This document shows positions 34,260 to 43,831 of a stretch of 64,000 nucleotides of DNA, piece after piece. This DNA comes from Paenibacillus aestuarii (lineage in GTDB: Bacteria > Bacillota > Bacilli > Paenibacillales > NBRC-103111): assembly GCF_027789125.1 (NCBI RefSeq), contig NZ_JAQFVF010000088.1, positions 1-64,000 on the forward strand, given 5' to 3'. Position 1 is the stretch's first letter, and the number at the start of each line of letters is the position of its first letter. The notes below the pieces were generated by a model, which worked only from the letters and a program-made list of their open reading frames with translations, was not told where the DNA came from and did no database searches. The position numbers and the translations under genes are program-made.

Positions 34260-34531
34260 AAGGAGCGTAGTTCATGGAGATCTCCACCGAACTTGAGAAT
34301 CGTATCCTCCGCTTCCCGATAGCGTGATTGCTGCACGCAAACTTCAAGTTCATAGGAGGGAGCAAGAGCCGAGCTTTCAATGCTTTGAATCATCATATCG
34401 GATTGATAGTCAATTAATGCAGCACTTAAATTTGGAAACTTCATATCAATTATACCCTGTTTTCTAAGCTGCTCCGCTGCTTGCTCCAGGTTGTCCACGT
34501 TATGAAAAGTGGCCGTTAGATTTTTTTCCAT
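34256..34531 (-). CDS. Small conserved-looking hypothetical protein
   Basis: A 91-residue soluble protein beginning MEKNLTATFHNVDNLEQAAEQL. The frame is open further upstream, but ATG 34531 follows a strong AGGAGG. The layout (beta strand, helix, a DMKFPNLSAAL segment, then ELEVCVQQSRYREAEDTILKF) suggests a small alpha/beta domain of the kind seen in stress proteins that sense or dimerise. This is only a suggestion. It ends in a 4-base tail-to-tail overlap with the previous gene. Confidence 0.65.
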   Translation of the reverse strand: MEKNLTATFHNVDNLEQAAEQLRKQGIIDMKFPNLSAALIDYQSDMMIQSIESSALAPSYELEVCVQQSRYREAEDTILKFGGDLHELRSF

Positions 34532-34672
34532 GAGGGATTTCCTCCTGATCGTATTCGCCAATATTGGCCTTATTGCAGATGTCGGTGTAGGGTTTTGTAA
34601 CAAATAAACTGCAATTTTGCGTCATCTTGTGTGCATTCGACACGAATATATCACATGGCTATTTCGCAAATG

Positions 34673-34702
34673 TTGAAATAAGCAGAGAAAGTGTGGTAAA
34701 TT
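34673..34702 (+). promoter_or_regulatory. Possible promoter of the M23 peptidase gene
   Basis: TTGAAA (34673-34678), an 18-bp spacer and TAAATT (34697-34702) lie about 95 bp before the ATG. Confidence 0.5.
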
Positions 34703-34796
34703 TAACAAAAGGAAGGTATCCTCAATGGATATTATGTCTAATCAAGGTTGATTTATGTATCTGTGGATGCAAAACCGTTAAACAAGGGAGAAGATC

Positions 34797-36335
34797 ATGA
34801 CAGGTTTCAGGGGAATGCGCTTTGTCATGAATCTCATCGAGAGGTTCAAGGCTAAGCGAGAAAGCTTGACCGGAAATGAATCAGACAAGCAGCTAGAAGC
34901 AGCGACGACAACATCGACACTGACTGTTCTTCGACGTCATAAGTGGCCGGTTGTTCTTGGTGTAGGCGCTATTGCTCTTACGGGAACTATTACGCTTGCT
35001 GGGCATCAATATGTGGAAGCTGGTATGGTCAATGTGTACCATGTCATGCTGAATAACGAAGAAGTCGGAATCGTAACAGACAATAAGATCATTGATGAAT
35101 ATAAGCAGAACAGACATGAAGAAGTACAGAAAAATTTCCCAGATGTTCATGTAGTTGTGGATACGAGCAGAGTTACCTACTGGACTGAAAGGGCTTACAA
35201 TCCAAAGACGAATGACATGGCCGTCATCGCTTCATTAAACACACTTCTCGTCCCGAAGCCGACTGGCGTCGAGCTGAAGGTCAACGATAAAGTCATAGCT
35301 GTCGTTAAGGATCAACAAACGGCAGATAGCATATTGGAACAAGTGAAGTCACCGTTCATGCCTAAAGCCAAGGATTCCGGTAAGGTAGCCGTTTTATCGG
35401 CAGGCGCTGCGGATGATATTAGCACGGCGCCATCAGAACTTGAGAAGGCAGAGTTCGTCGAGAAGGTTGAGAAGGCCGAGGTGCCGGTTGATCCGAAGGA
35501 CATTGCCAAGCCGGAGGACGTCGTGAAGAAGCTGCAGACCGGCGACGTGCAGCCAGCCAAGTATACGGTTGTTGAAGGAGATTGCGTCTCCTGTATCGCT
35601 AAGAAGCTGGGCATATCCAAGCAGTTTATTTATGATAACAATCCGGGCATTCAAGATGATAAGCTGAAGATTGGCAACCAGCTTGATGTTACCGTGCTGC
35701 AACCGACGCTCTCGGTCAAAACAACGGAGAAGGTTGTCCAAAATCAAGAGATTCAGTACGATACGGAATATGTAAAGGACGACTCGATGCGAGTTGGCGT
35801 CACGCAGCCGATTTCGTCCGGTAAGAACGGGCTGAAGAAAGTCACCATTGAAGTGACGAAAGTTAACGGCTTAATGCAGAGTGAGAATGTAGTCAACGAA
35901 GATATCATAGATCAGCCTGTGACCGCTAAGGTGAAAAAAGGCACGAAGGTCATTCAAGGTGAAGGTAGCGGCAAGTTCGCTTGGCCTGTCATGTCACCGA
36001 GCATCTCCAGTACATTCGGATATCGTTGGGGCAAGCTGCACAAAGGAATCGATATTACCGGCAACAGAAACATTATGGCGGCCGATAACGGCAAGATCGT
36101 AGAAACCGGATATAAGTCAGATTACGGCAATTATATTATTATTAATCATCTGAACGGTTACGAGACGCTGTATGGCCACTTAAGCAAAATCTCCGTTTCT
36201 TCAGGCACGATCGTGGAGAAAGGCGATAAGATCGGCATTATGGGAAGCACAGGCGATTCGACTGGCGTGCATTTGCACTTCGAAGTGCACAAGAGCGGAG
36301 AGCTGCAAAATCCTTTGAGTTATTTAAATCGTTAA
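34797..36335 (+). CDS. Membrane-anchored M23 family metallopeptidase with LysM and G5 domains
   Basis: A 512-residue cell-wall peptidase. It has a TM anchor (about 49-69), an extracellular region, a LysM domain (about 256-300: YTVVEGDCVSCIAKKLGIS), a G5 domain (about 303-385) and a C-terminal M23 domain (about 395-505). The zinc ligands H415, D419 (LHKGIDI) and H494 (HLHFE), plus H461, are present, so it should be an active endopeptidase. Two cysteines in the LysM motif (C263, C266) are unusual. It lies directly upstream of the WalRK genes, whose regulon controls such hydrolases. Confidence 0.93.
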   Translation: MTGFRGMRFVMNLIERFKAKRESLTGNESDKQLEAATTTSTLTVLRRHKWPVVLGVGAIALTGTITLAGHQYVEAGMVNVYHVMLNNEEVGIVTDNKIIDEYKQNRHEEVQKNFPDVHVVVDTSRVTYWTERAYNPKTNDMAVIASLNTLLVPKPTGVELKVNDKVIAVVKDQQTADSILEQVKSPFMPKAKDSGKVAVLSAGAADDISTAPSELEKAEFVEKVEKAEVPVDPKDIAKPEDVVKKLQTGDVQPAKYTVVEGDCVSCIAKKLGISKQFIYDNNPGIQDDKLKIGNQLDVTVLQPTLSVKTTEKVVQNQEIQYDTEYVKDDSMRVGVTQPISSGKNGLKKVTIEVTKVNGLMQSENVVNEDIIDQPVTAKVKKGTKVIQGEGSGKFAWPVMSPSISSTFGYRWGKLHKGIDITGNRNIMAADNGKIVETGYKSDYGNYIIINHLNGYETLYGHLSKISVSSGTIVEKGDKIGIMGSTGDSTGVHLHFEVHKSGELQNPLSYLNR

Positions 36336-36344
36336 GGAATTGAA

Positions 36345-36390
36345 GAGGCAGGGTTACCAAGTGGACAACACGGGGGCCTTGTCTCTTTTT
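36345..36390 (+). terminator. Terminator between M23 peptidase and walR
   Basis: A 9-bp stem with two G-U pairs (36345-36353 with 36377-36385) is followed by five T residues. Confidence 0.7.
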
Positions 36391-36463
36391 ACATAAAAAT
36401 ATGGTAAAATAGACGGAAAGCAATAAGTAGTTGCAAGACTTTATTTTATAGGCGGTGGTACGT

Positions 36464-37183
36464 TTGTTTGGCAAGATTCTCGTTGTAGATGACGAACAAC
36501 CGATTGCAGATATTTTGAAATTCAATCTGGAAAAAGAGGGCTATCAAGTAATCTGCGCCTACGATGGCGGGAGCGCGGTGGAGCTTGCTTTTTCAGAGCA
36601 GCCGGACTTGATCCTGCTGGATCTTATGCTGCCTGTGAAGGATGGCATGGATGTATGCCGGGAGGTTCGCTCGAAGCTGAATACACCTATAATTATGCTG
36701 ACGGCCAAAGACACAGAACTGGATAAAGTGCTTGGCCTGGAAATGGGCGCGGACGATTATGTGACCAAGCCGTTCGGGACCCGCGAGCTGCTGGCTCGCG
36801 TGAAGGCGCACCTGCGCAGACAAAACAAGGCACAAACGGCGCCGCCCGAGCTGGACGCGCAGCGTAATGGGACGCGGATCCATGGGCTTTTTATCGATAA
36901 TGACATGTATATGGTCTATAAGGACGATGTGCCGCTCGATCTGACGCATCGCGAGTTCGAGTTAATTCAATACTTGGCCAAAAACTCTGGCAAGGTCATG
37001 ACACGGGAACACTTGCTGCAAGCCGTGTGGGGTTTCGAATATTTCGGCGATGTCCGCACAGTGGATGTGACGATTCGCCGTTTGCGCGAGAAACTGGAGA
37101 CCGATCCGAGCCGGCCTGAGTATATTATGACGCGCCGGGGTCTCGGCTATATGATGCGGAGTCCGAAGGCCGGTGGCTTCTGA
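36464..37183 (+). CDS. walR: Response regulator WalR (YycF)
   Basis: The essential OmpR-type regulator of cell-wall metabolism. The receiver domain has D9/D10, the phosphorylated D53 (LILLDLMLP) and K102 (VTKPFG). The C-terminal winged helix includes VRTVDVTIRRLREKLE. TTG 36464 (MFGKILVVDDEQ) is chosen over the in-frame GTG at 36455, because AGGCGGTGG is correctly spaced for it and the N-terminus then matches B. subtilis. It leads a walR-walK-walH-walI-walJ-htrA operon. Confidence 0.96.
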   Translation: MFGKILVVDDEQPIADILKFNLEKEGYQVICAYDGGSAVELAFSEQPDLILLDLMLPVKDGMDVCREVRSKLNTPIIMLTAKDTELDKVLGLEMGADDYVTKPFGTRELLARVKAHLRRQNKAQTAPPELDAQRNGTRIHGLFIDNDMYMVYKDDVPLDLTHREFELIQYLAKNSGKVMTREHLLQAVWGFEYFGDVRTVDVTIRRLREKLETDPSRPEYIMTRRGLGYMMRSPKAGGF

Positions 37184-37185
37184 GA

Positions 37186-39015
37186 ATGAAAGGGATCCGT
37201 TTCTTACAATCGATTCAATCCAAGCTGATTATTATCTATGTTCTGCTCATTCTGATTGCGATGCAGCTCATTGGCGTTTACTTTTATAAGACGGTTGAGA
37301 CGTACTTTAAAAATGACTTTTTGGCTTCGCGCAATAATCAAGTGACGCTGATGGCAGGTTTCGTCGGGTCTTATTTGACAGGTGACCAGGATAGCAAAAA
37401 CGCCGAAGGCAAGAAGACGTATGCGGACCTGAACGAGTTTGTCAGCAATTTATTTTCGATTAATAATGCGGAAATTCAAATTATTGATGCCAACGGCAAT
37501 GTCATCAGCACGTCGGTGCCCAGCCATTTGAAACAACGCAATACGCAGCCCGAAGTCATTCGCGCCCTGCAGGGCATTAAGGACAATCAGCGGATTTTTA
37601 CGGATGTCGATGGTTATCGTAAGGTTATTATTGCGAAGCCGGTAGGAAGCGGCGTACGCGTGCTAGGCGCAGTTTATATTATTGCCTCTATGGAGGACGT
37701 CTATAAAACCATTAGTTCCATTAACCGCATTCTGATCTCGGGGACGTTGATCGCCTTGGGGCTCACAGCTATTCTCGGGGTCATTCTGTCGAGTACGATT
37801 ACGAACCCGATTAAAGAGATTACGAAACAGGCTACGGCTGTGGCTGAGGGGAACTTCGACCAGCAAGTGAAGGTGCAGGGGACGGATGAAATCGGCCAGC
37901 TGGGGCAGACGTTTAATTTCATGATGAACCGGCTCAAAGAGGCGCTCACACTCAATGAAGAAGAGAAGGAGAAGCTGGCTTCGGTTCTGACGAATATGAA
38001 CGACGGTGTCATTGCAACGGACGATCGGGGCCACGTCATTGTCCTAAATCGGCGCGCGAAGCAGATTCTTCAGACGGAGGAAGAGGCTACGCTCGGCCGG
38101 GAAATATCCGAAGTGCTCGGCATCCCGATGGAGACGATACGCGAGTTTATTAACGGGCAGGTCAATACGACGCTGCTAGATATTGAGCTTCCCGATGATG
38201 AGGAACAGCTGTCTGTAAGAATTACGTTTACACCGATTCACCGCAGAGGGGAGGGGCTTAATGGGATTATTGCCGTGCTGCAGGACGTCACGGATCAAGA
38301 GAAGCTGGAGCAGGCGAGGCGGGAGTTCGTGGCGAATGTGTCGCATGAGCTGCGGACGCCGCTGACGACGATAAAGAGTTACTTGGAAGCGTTGGATGAC
38401 GGGGCCATTGAGGAGCCCCAGTTAGCATCGCGCTTCATCAGTGTGACCCGCAGCGAGACGGAGCGGATGATCCGGTTGGTTACGGATCTGCTGCATCTGT
38501 CGCGTCTCGATTCGAAGCAGTCGATGATCAGCAAATCATCGACGTCAGTCAGCGAGATGCTGGAAGAGGTGGCGGACCGCTTCTCCTTTCAGCTCAGGCA
38601 GCGGAAGATCCGCATCTCCATTCAAGTGGAGGCGGGGGTGCAACAGCTGCTGCTGGACCGCGACAAAATCGACCAGGTCCTCGATAACCTCGTCTCTAAT
38701 GCCATTAAATATACAGGTGATGAAGGGGCTATCCGCCTGAGTGCAAGAAATATAGATAAGGATATGCTGGAAATAACCGTTCAAGATAACGGAATCGGGA
38801 TTCCAAAAAAAGATTTATCACGTATTTTTGATAGATTTTATCGCGTGGATAAAGCTCGGTCGCGCAATATGGGCGGCACAGGGCTCGGGCTGTCTATTGC
38901 CCGGGAAATAGTAAAGGCGCACGGCGGTACGATTGCCCTCGACTCTGAATTCGGCCAAGGGACACGCGTCACGTTTACGTTGCCGATTCGCAATGTGGAG
39001 GAGGACAAGCAATGA
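37186..39015 (+). CDS. walK: Sensor histidine kinase WalK (YycG)
   Basis: The 609-residue sensor has TM1 (about 14-34), an extracellular PAS-like domain (about 35-180), TM2 (about 182-202), HAMP (203-255), a cytoplasmic PAS (about 265-370), and HisKA with H387 (NVSHELRTPLTT). The ATPase domain follows, with DNLVSNAIKYT, DNGIGIP and GGTGLGLS. It starts two bases after walR and overlaps walH (ATGA). It senses cell-wall state, in Bacillus through lipid II cycle products, and phosphorylates WalR. Confidence 0.97.
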   Translation: MKGIRFLQSIQSKLIIIYVLLILIAMQLIGVYFYKTVETYFKNDFLASRNNQVTLMAGFVGSYLTGDQDSKNAEGKKTYADLNEFVSNLFSINNAEIQIIDANGNVISTSVPSHLKQRNTQPEVIRALQGIKDNQRIFTDVDGYRKVIIAKPVGSGVRVLGAVYIIASMEDVYKTISSINRILISGTLIALGLTAILGVILSSTITNPIKEITKQATAVAEGNFDQQVKVQGTDEIGQLGQTFNFMMNRLKEALTLNEEEKEKLASVLTNMNDGVIATDDRGHVIVLNRRAKQILQTEEEATLGREISEVLGIPMETIREFINGQVNTTLLDIELPDDEEQLSVRITFTPIHRRGEGLNGIIAVLQDVTDQEKLEQARREFVANVSHELRTPLTTIKSYLEALDDGAIEEPQLASRFISVTRSETERMIRLVTDLLHLSRLDSKQSMISKSSTSVSEMLEEVADRFSFQLRQRKIRISIQVEAGVQQLLLDRDKIDQVLDNLVSNAIKYTGDEGAIRLSARNIDKDMLEITVQDNGIGIPKKDLSRIFDRFYRVDKARSRNMGGTGLGLSIAREIVKAHGGTIALDSEFGQGTRVTFTLPIRNVEEDKQ

Positions 39016-40301
39016 TGGAGAGCTTGAAATCAGTCGTTCTTGTCATTTTGATTGGACTCAGCTTATATCAGAGCTTTCTGCTGTCCTCATACAGCCCGCC
39101 CAAGAGTGAGCCGATTCAGCAAAGCAACTATGTGCAGACAGAAACGCTCGGCAAGCCTTCGGAGCTGCAGGACATGCTGTTCCCGGATCAAATTATTGTG
39201 CATCTGGGCAATCAGCAGTATTCGGTCCTCTATCCGAACAACTACTATTACACGCGATTGTTGGAAAATATTAAACAACGCAGTTTTGACGGCTTTCGCA
39301 AAACGACGATGTATTTGGCCAACGTGAACTGGGAAGACGTTCGCACCAAGCAGCAGGGTGTAGAGATTCGCTTCCGCGACGGCATCCCGTTCTCAGTTAT
39401 GCAGCAGCTGCTTCGTCTGGAAGGCGAGATGCCTGTAGAGAACGACAAAATAACGCGCATCTGGATTTTTACGAAGGGGACGAATGAGGATGTTCGTGCA
39501 TTCTTTTTCACAGACTCGCCTAGTGTGGGCTATGAAGTGGTGCGGGCGGATTTTACGAGCAAAGATATTGAAAACTTCGCCGCCTATGGCGATTTGACGA
39601 ATCTCTATAAAACGACGAACAACGGTGATTATTACTTGCCGATCAAACCGCTGCGAGTGCCTATTTACTCGTTCAGCTACAATCTGTTGACTGCGGATCA
39701 GTTAAAGCAGAGCCTGTTTGTCGATCCGGGCATTACGCGAAATTTGAAGGAGCGGGACGGTTCGGAAATTTATACGGACAGTAAACGAGGATTTCAGATT
39801 AACCGCGATCAGCGATGGGTGACGTATTCCGACCCTGTCGCGCCTGTAGGGACGAAGAGTGATGTGAAGGAAGACTTGCTGGCGGGAATTAAGTTTATTA
39901 ACCAGCACATCGGCTGGGATGGCAAATATGCGGTAACGCATACGCCGGTGAAGCAATTGTATGACAATAATACGTTCTCTTTCCGTCAGTATTTTGAGTC
40001 TTTGCCTATTATTACAACCCAGGCTGACGGATTTGGCTTACTGAAGCTGCAGGTACAGAAAGGGATTGTCTCCGGGTTTGAGCGTTCCATGATTATACCT
40101 GACTTTAAGACGGGGCAGCGCAGAGACGGTGAGCTGATATCGGGAGACGCTCTGGAGGAACGGCTGCAGTATTATCAAAGGCGGACGAGCATCATTTCGA
40201 TTTTTCCGGCCTATCGGCCAATTGTCTCGGATAAATCGGTTACGTTAGCTCCAACCTGGGCGCTTGAGCTGCGGGACGGCTCGGTCGATTTCATTGAATA
40301 A
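39012..40301 (+). CDS. walH: WalK regulator WalH (YycH)
   Basis: A 429-residue protein with one N-terminal TM segment (about 5-25) and an extracellular domain, the YycH family, which with WalI adjusts WalK activity at the membrane. Its start overlaps the walK stop. The order walK-walH-walI is conserved. Confidence 0.93.
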   Translation: MMESLKSVVLVILIGLSLYQSFLLSSYSPPKSEPIQQSNYVQTETLGKPSELQDMLFPDQIIVHLGNQQYSVLYPNNYYYTRLLENIKQRSFDGFRKTTMYLANVNWEDVRTKQQGVEIRFRDGIPFSVMQQLLRLEGEMPVENDKITRIWIFTKGTNEDVRAFFFTDSPSVGYEVVRADFTSKDIENFAAYGDLTNLYKTTNNGDYYLPIKPLRVPIYSFSYNLLTADQLKQSLFVDPGITRNLKERDGSEIYTDSKRGFQINRDQRWVTYSDPVAPVGTKSDVKEDLLAGIKFINQHIGWDGKYAVTHTPVKQLYDNNTFSFRQYFESLPIITTQADGFGLLKLQVQKGIVSGFERSMIIPDFKTGQRRDGELISGDALEERLQYYQRRTSIISIFPAYRPIVSDKSVTLAPTWALELRDGSVDFIE

Positions 40302-40331
40302 AGTTGATGTGAAGCGGAGGCAGATTAGACC

Positions 40332-41111
40332 ATGAACTGGGGTCGGGCAAAAACGATTTTGATCCTCTCCTTTTTGATATTGAATATGATTCTCGGCTTT
40401 CAGATGTGGTCGGCCAAACGCTCCAACCAGACGGAAATCGCGGCTGACGCGTCCGGCACTGTAGAAGAGCTGAACCGCGTCCTGCGCAGCAAAAACATTC
40501 GGATTACAGAGGATCTGCCGACGGATTTGCCGAAGATGAAGGTTATTACGGTAAAGTTCGATGAGAATATGAAGCTGGATGAAGAGAAGCCGTTGAAGCA
40601 GCCGATGACGATGACCACGATTCTGGGCAAAGGCGTCAGCAAAGAAGTCCAGGCCCGATCGGAGATTCCTTATTTTGAGATGTATCAATTTGATTCAGCC
40701 ACGAGTAAGAATGGCGTTTACCTTTTCAATCAGACGTACAATAAGCTGCCGCTGTTTGATGTCAAGGTTGAACTGTATGAGCATAATGGAGAAATTACCA
40801 GTTACCGACAAGCTTATGTTGAAGTAGAATCAGGAGTGGAACAAACGGAGCAAAAGCTGATCCCAGCTCAGCTCGCGGTGCGAAGTCTGGTTGAAAATTA
40901 TTTGAGTGAGGGCTCCATTATTACGGATGTACGGCTGGGATATCACGGGCAGTTGTATAATTCGCCGACACAGCCGATGTTCCCGCATTGGCGGGTAACG
41001 ATTGATAATGGTGACATTTATTATCTGCAGGCGTTCAATGGCGCGGTAGAGCCTCCGCAACGAGGGAACGATCAGCCGCCTTTTTCGACGCCTGAAGCGA
41101 GTAAGAAATAA
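40332..41111 (+). CDS. walI: WalK regulator WalI (YycI)
   Basis: A 259-residue protein opening MNWGRAKTILILSFLILNMILG, an N-terminal TM helix followed by an extracellular YycI-type domain. It partners WalH in controlling WalK. ATG start behind AGCGGAGG. It is followed by walJ after 39 bp. Confidence 0.93.
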   Translation: MNWGRAKTILILSFLILNMILGFQMWSAKRSNQTEIAADASGTVEELNRVLRSKNIRITEDLPTDLPKMKVITVKFDENMKLDEEKPLKQPMTMTTILGKGVSKEVQARSEIPYFEMYQFDSATSKNGVYLFNQTYNKLPLFDVKVELYEHNGEITSYRQAYVEVESGVEQTEQKLIPAQLAVRSLVENYLSEGSIITDVRLGYHGQLYNSPTQPMFPHWRVTIDNGDIYYLQAFNGAVEPPQRGNDQPPFSTPEASKK

Positions 41112-41150
41112 CGTGTTTGGAAGCTAGCATGACATAGAGGAGCAGGTTAC

Positions 41151-41951
41151 ATGGGAGTAAGATTTACGGTGCTGTCAAGCGGGTCGACGGGGAATGCGAC
41201 TGTCGTAGATAATGGCGAAGTCAAGGTGCTGGTGGATGTAGGCTTCAGCGCCAAGAAGATGGAGCAGTTAATGAAGGAGCGCGAGCTGGCAGCCAGCAGC
41301 ATTGATGCTATTCTGGTCACGCATGAGCATTCCGACCATATCAAAGGGTTAGGCGCATTTGCCCGCAAGTATGACCTGCCTATTTATGCGAATGAGAAGA
41401 CATGGGAAGAGCTTAATCGGCAGATTGGCGAGATTGCTGAAGACAAGAAGCGGGTTATGGACACAGGCGCGATGGAGGAGTTCGGCACGTTGAAGGTGGA
41501 GTCGTTCGGCATTTCGCACGATGCTGCCGAGCCTGTCGGCTACTGCTTCTATGAAGGCGAGCAGAAGCTCAGCGTGGTCACCGATCTTGGTTATATGAGC
41601 TCGAAAGTCAAAGAGAAAATCACGGATTCCGACGCCCTGGTGCTGGAGACCAACCATGATGTGGAGATGCTGCGCATGGGGCACTATCCTTGGAGCATTA
41701 AGCGGCGGATTCTCGGGGATAAGGGTCACTTGTCCAATGAGGCCGCAGGGGAAGCGCTCTGTGAAGTGATGACCAGCAAGACGAAGTCCGTCTACATGGC
41801 TCATTTGAGCCGCGATCATAATTTAATGGACTTGGCTAGGCTAACCGTGAATAATATTTTACAAGAGCGTGCCCCTGAGGCTAAACAGCTGCGCTTGATG
41901 GATACTTATTTTGACCGGCCTACGAAATGGGATGAGTTGGATTCGGAGTAA
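41151..41951 (+). CDS. walJ: MBL-fold metallohydrolase WalJ (YycJ)
   Basis: A 266-residue metallo-beta-lactamase-fold protein of the YycJ/WalJ family. The metal-binding motif HEHSDH is at 58-63, and further ligand residues are in SHDAAEPVGY and HLSRDHN. YycJ is a double-strand 5'-3' exonuclease in Bacillus, implicated in repair and coordination of division with replication. It overlaps the small minus-strand gene by 32 bp. Confidence 0.93.
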   Translation: MGVRFTVLSSGSTGNATVVDNGEVKVLVDVGFSAKKMEQLMKERELAASSIDAILVTHEHSDHIKGLGAFARKYDLPIYANEKTWEELNRQIGEIAEDKKRVMDTGAMEEFGTLKVESFGISHDAAEPVGYCFYEGEQKLSVVTDLGYMSSKVKEKITDSDALVLETNHDVEMLRMGHYPWSIKRRILGDKGHLSNEAAGEALCEVMTSKTKSVYMAHLSRDHNLMDLARLTVNNILQERAPEAKQLRLMDTYFDRPTKWDELDSE

Positions 41952-42129
41952 GCGCGGCATCCAGTTCTTTGGATTTGGTTTGAAGCTCTTGCGCCGTCAC
42001 AATGCCCTTCTCTATTAAAACTTGAATGAGAGATGAGAGCACGAGAGATTGGTTGTAGTGGCTTTCTTTCAGATCTGCCAGCTTGCCGATCATGTTGATT
42101 TCGTCAAAATGGGAATGGATTCGGTTCAT
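41920..42129 (-). CDS. Small hypothetical protein between walJ and htrA
   Basis: A 69-residue, mainly helical protein (MNRIHSHFDEINMIGKLAD...). Supported by ATG 42129 behind AAAGGAGA. Its 3' end overlaps walJ on the opposite strand. No family is recognised. It interrupts the strand of the wal operon, so htrA probably has its own promoter. Confidence 0.65.
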   Translation of the reverse strand: MNRIHSHFDEINMIGKLADLKESHYNQSLVLSSLIQVLIEKGIVTAQELQTKSKELDAALTPNPTHPIS

Positions 42130-42343
42130 CGGTCATTCTCCTTTAGGTTTAGGATCAAAGATTTCAGGTAACTCTAGTATTTAGCTGCAAGATTTGGTTT
42201 ACTATTATTGTAGGCAATTCGAGGGCGAAACATTCCTATTTTTTATAAAAATGAAAAGCGTAACCGCCAAGGTTGTTGATCAAGCAGCGAGGACTTTTAT
42301 TGCTTGTTTATTGATAGCCTCTGCCATTGAGGGGGATCCCGGT

Positions 42344-43567
42344 ATGAGCTTGTTTGATGATGATTTCTATTCAACGAAAACGACAAGACAACGGCAACCG
42401 AAGCCGCGTAATTGGCGGCCAAAGAGTTCGTTTGACATCATGGCCTTCGCCGATCGCAGACGGAATGTAGCCATTGCCGCCGCGATTATCGGGGCTTTAT
42501 TGATGCTATTTCTGATGTGGATTATCGGATTAGTTCGTCACGGAAGCCAAGTTGGAACCGTTGCGATGCCGGCTGCCGCCATTACGGATGTACGTCCGCT
42601 GAACAATGACAGTGTTATTACGGCTACGGAAAAAATCAAGCCTGCTGTGGTCAGTGTGATCTCGACCAAGAAGGATGATAAAGGGCAAGAAACCGGCATG
42701 GGCATCGGATCCGGTGTCATTTTTGGCCGCAATGGCGATAAGGTGCGTATCGCGACTAACAGCCACGTGGTAGAGAATGGGAACCAATTTGAGATTGTTA
42801 ATTTCCAAGGCGAACACCGTCCGGCAACGCTCGTCGGACGTGATCGGATTACCGATTTGGCTGTCTTGGAGGCGGATGGGAAAGATATTAAGGTGATTGC
42901 TGAGTTTGGCGACTCCGACCAACTGCGGACCGGTGAGACGGCGATTGCCGTTGGCAATCCGCTCGGCCTTGGCTTCTCGCCAACGGTGACACAGGGCATC
43001 ATATCCTCGCCTAAACGCACGATCCCGGTCTCGTTGACGCGCGATGGCGGCGATTACGACTGGGAGATGGATGTCATCCAGACGGATGCGGCGATCAACC
43101 AGGGCAACAGCGGCGGCCCACTCGTGAATATCGAAGGCAAAGTGATCGGGATCAACTCGATGAAGATTTCCGATACCGGGGTGGAAGGGCTAGGTTTTGC
43201 CATTCCGATCAATAGCGTAAAACCGGTGATGGAGACGTTGATTAAGGATCATAAAATAAAGCGTCCGCTGATCGGGGTGTCGACGCAGGAACTGCAAGCT
43301 TTTAGCGGGACGGATGTATTAAAGCTGCCTGCTGATGTGAAAACTGGAGTTATCGTCTTCGATGTCTCCGGGCCTGCCAAAGATGCCGGTCTTAAGGCGC
43401 AGGACGTCATTGTTCAATTGGATGACCGCAAAATCGACAGCACAATCTCCCTTCGTAAATATTTGTATAATGAAAAGAAGATCGGAGATAAAGTGTCCGT
43501 AGTTTATTATCGCGGCGGCAAAAAATTGACCACAACGGTCACTCTTGCGGAAGCCAGCGACAAATAA
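42344..43567 (+). CDS. htrA: HtrA-family membrane serine protease (YycK/HtrC)
   Basis: A 407-residue DegP/HtrA-type protease. The cytoplasmic N-terminus is rich in Arg/Lys, followed by a TM segment (about 43-64), a trypsin-like domain with H141 (TNSHVVE), D171 (ITDLAVLE) and S256 (GNSGGPL), and one PDZ domain (about 300-400). The long open frame upstream is rejected, since ATG 42344 has GAGGGGGA and gives the family N-terminus. Extracytoplasmic protein quality control is the expected role. Confidence 0.93.
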   Translation: MSLFDDDFYSTKTTRQRQPKPRNWRPKSSFDIMAFADRRRNVAIAAAIIGALLMLFLMWIIGLVRHGSQVGTVAMPAAAITDVRPLNNDSVITATEKIKPAVVSVISTKKDDKGQETGMGIGSGVIFGRNGDKVRIATNSHVVENGNQFEIVNFQGEHRPATLVGRDRITDLAVLEADGKDIKVIAEFGDSDQLRTGETAIAVGNPLGLGFSPTVTQGIISSPKRTIPVSLTRDGGDYDWEMDVIQTDAAINQGNSGGPLVNIEGKVIGINSMKISDTGVEGLGFAIPINSVKPVMETLIKDHKIKRPLIGVSTQELQAFSGTDVLKLPADVKTGVIVFDVSGPAKDAGLKAQDVIVQLDDRKIDSTISLRKYLYNEKKIGDKVSVVYYRGGKKLTTTVTLAEASDK

Positions 43568-43607
43568 TCAACCAATGAGATACAACGCAGATGAGAGAGG
43601 TACTTGC

Positions 43608-43775
43608 ATGTACGTAGTATGTAAAGATCATGTGGAAATCGCTATTGATGATTTTGTTGACGTTTATGAGGAAGCACCGGACATTGTGGACCTGGAGAAG
43701 ACCCATTTTGCCAATTGGGAGCCGCCGGCGCATTGTGAGCACTGTCAGGCGTCAGCACGATTTCTAGTCGTATGA
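43608..43775 (+). CDS. CxxH/CxxC small zinc-ribbon-like protein (BA_5709 family)
   Basis: A 55-residue protein, MYVVCKDHVEIAIDDFVDVYEE..., with CKDH near the start and CEHC near the end: the CxxH/CxxC pattern of a small family found next to rlmH in Bacilli. The four residues could hold a metal. ATG 43608 has AGAGAGG; upstream in-frame codons look non-coding. Followed by a terminator. Confidence 0.85.
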   Translation: MYVVCKDHVEIAIDDFVDVYEEAPDIVDLEKTHFANWEPPAHCEHCQASARFLVV

Positions 43776-43798
43776 GGGAGGCGCGAGCCTTCCTTTTT
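43776..43798 (+). terminator. Terminator before rlmH
   Basis: A 7-bp stem GGGAGGC/GCCTTCC with GCGA tetraloop and five T residues. Confidence 0.8.
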
Positions 43799-43831
43799 GT
43801 TTTATTTGTGATGAATAGCTGAGAGGGGAAC

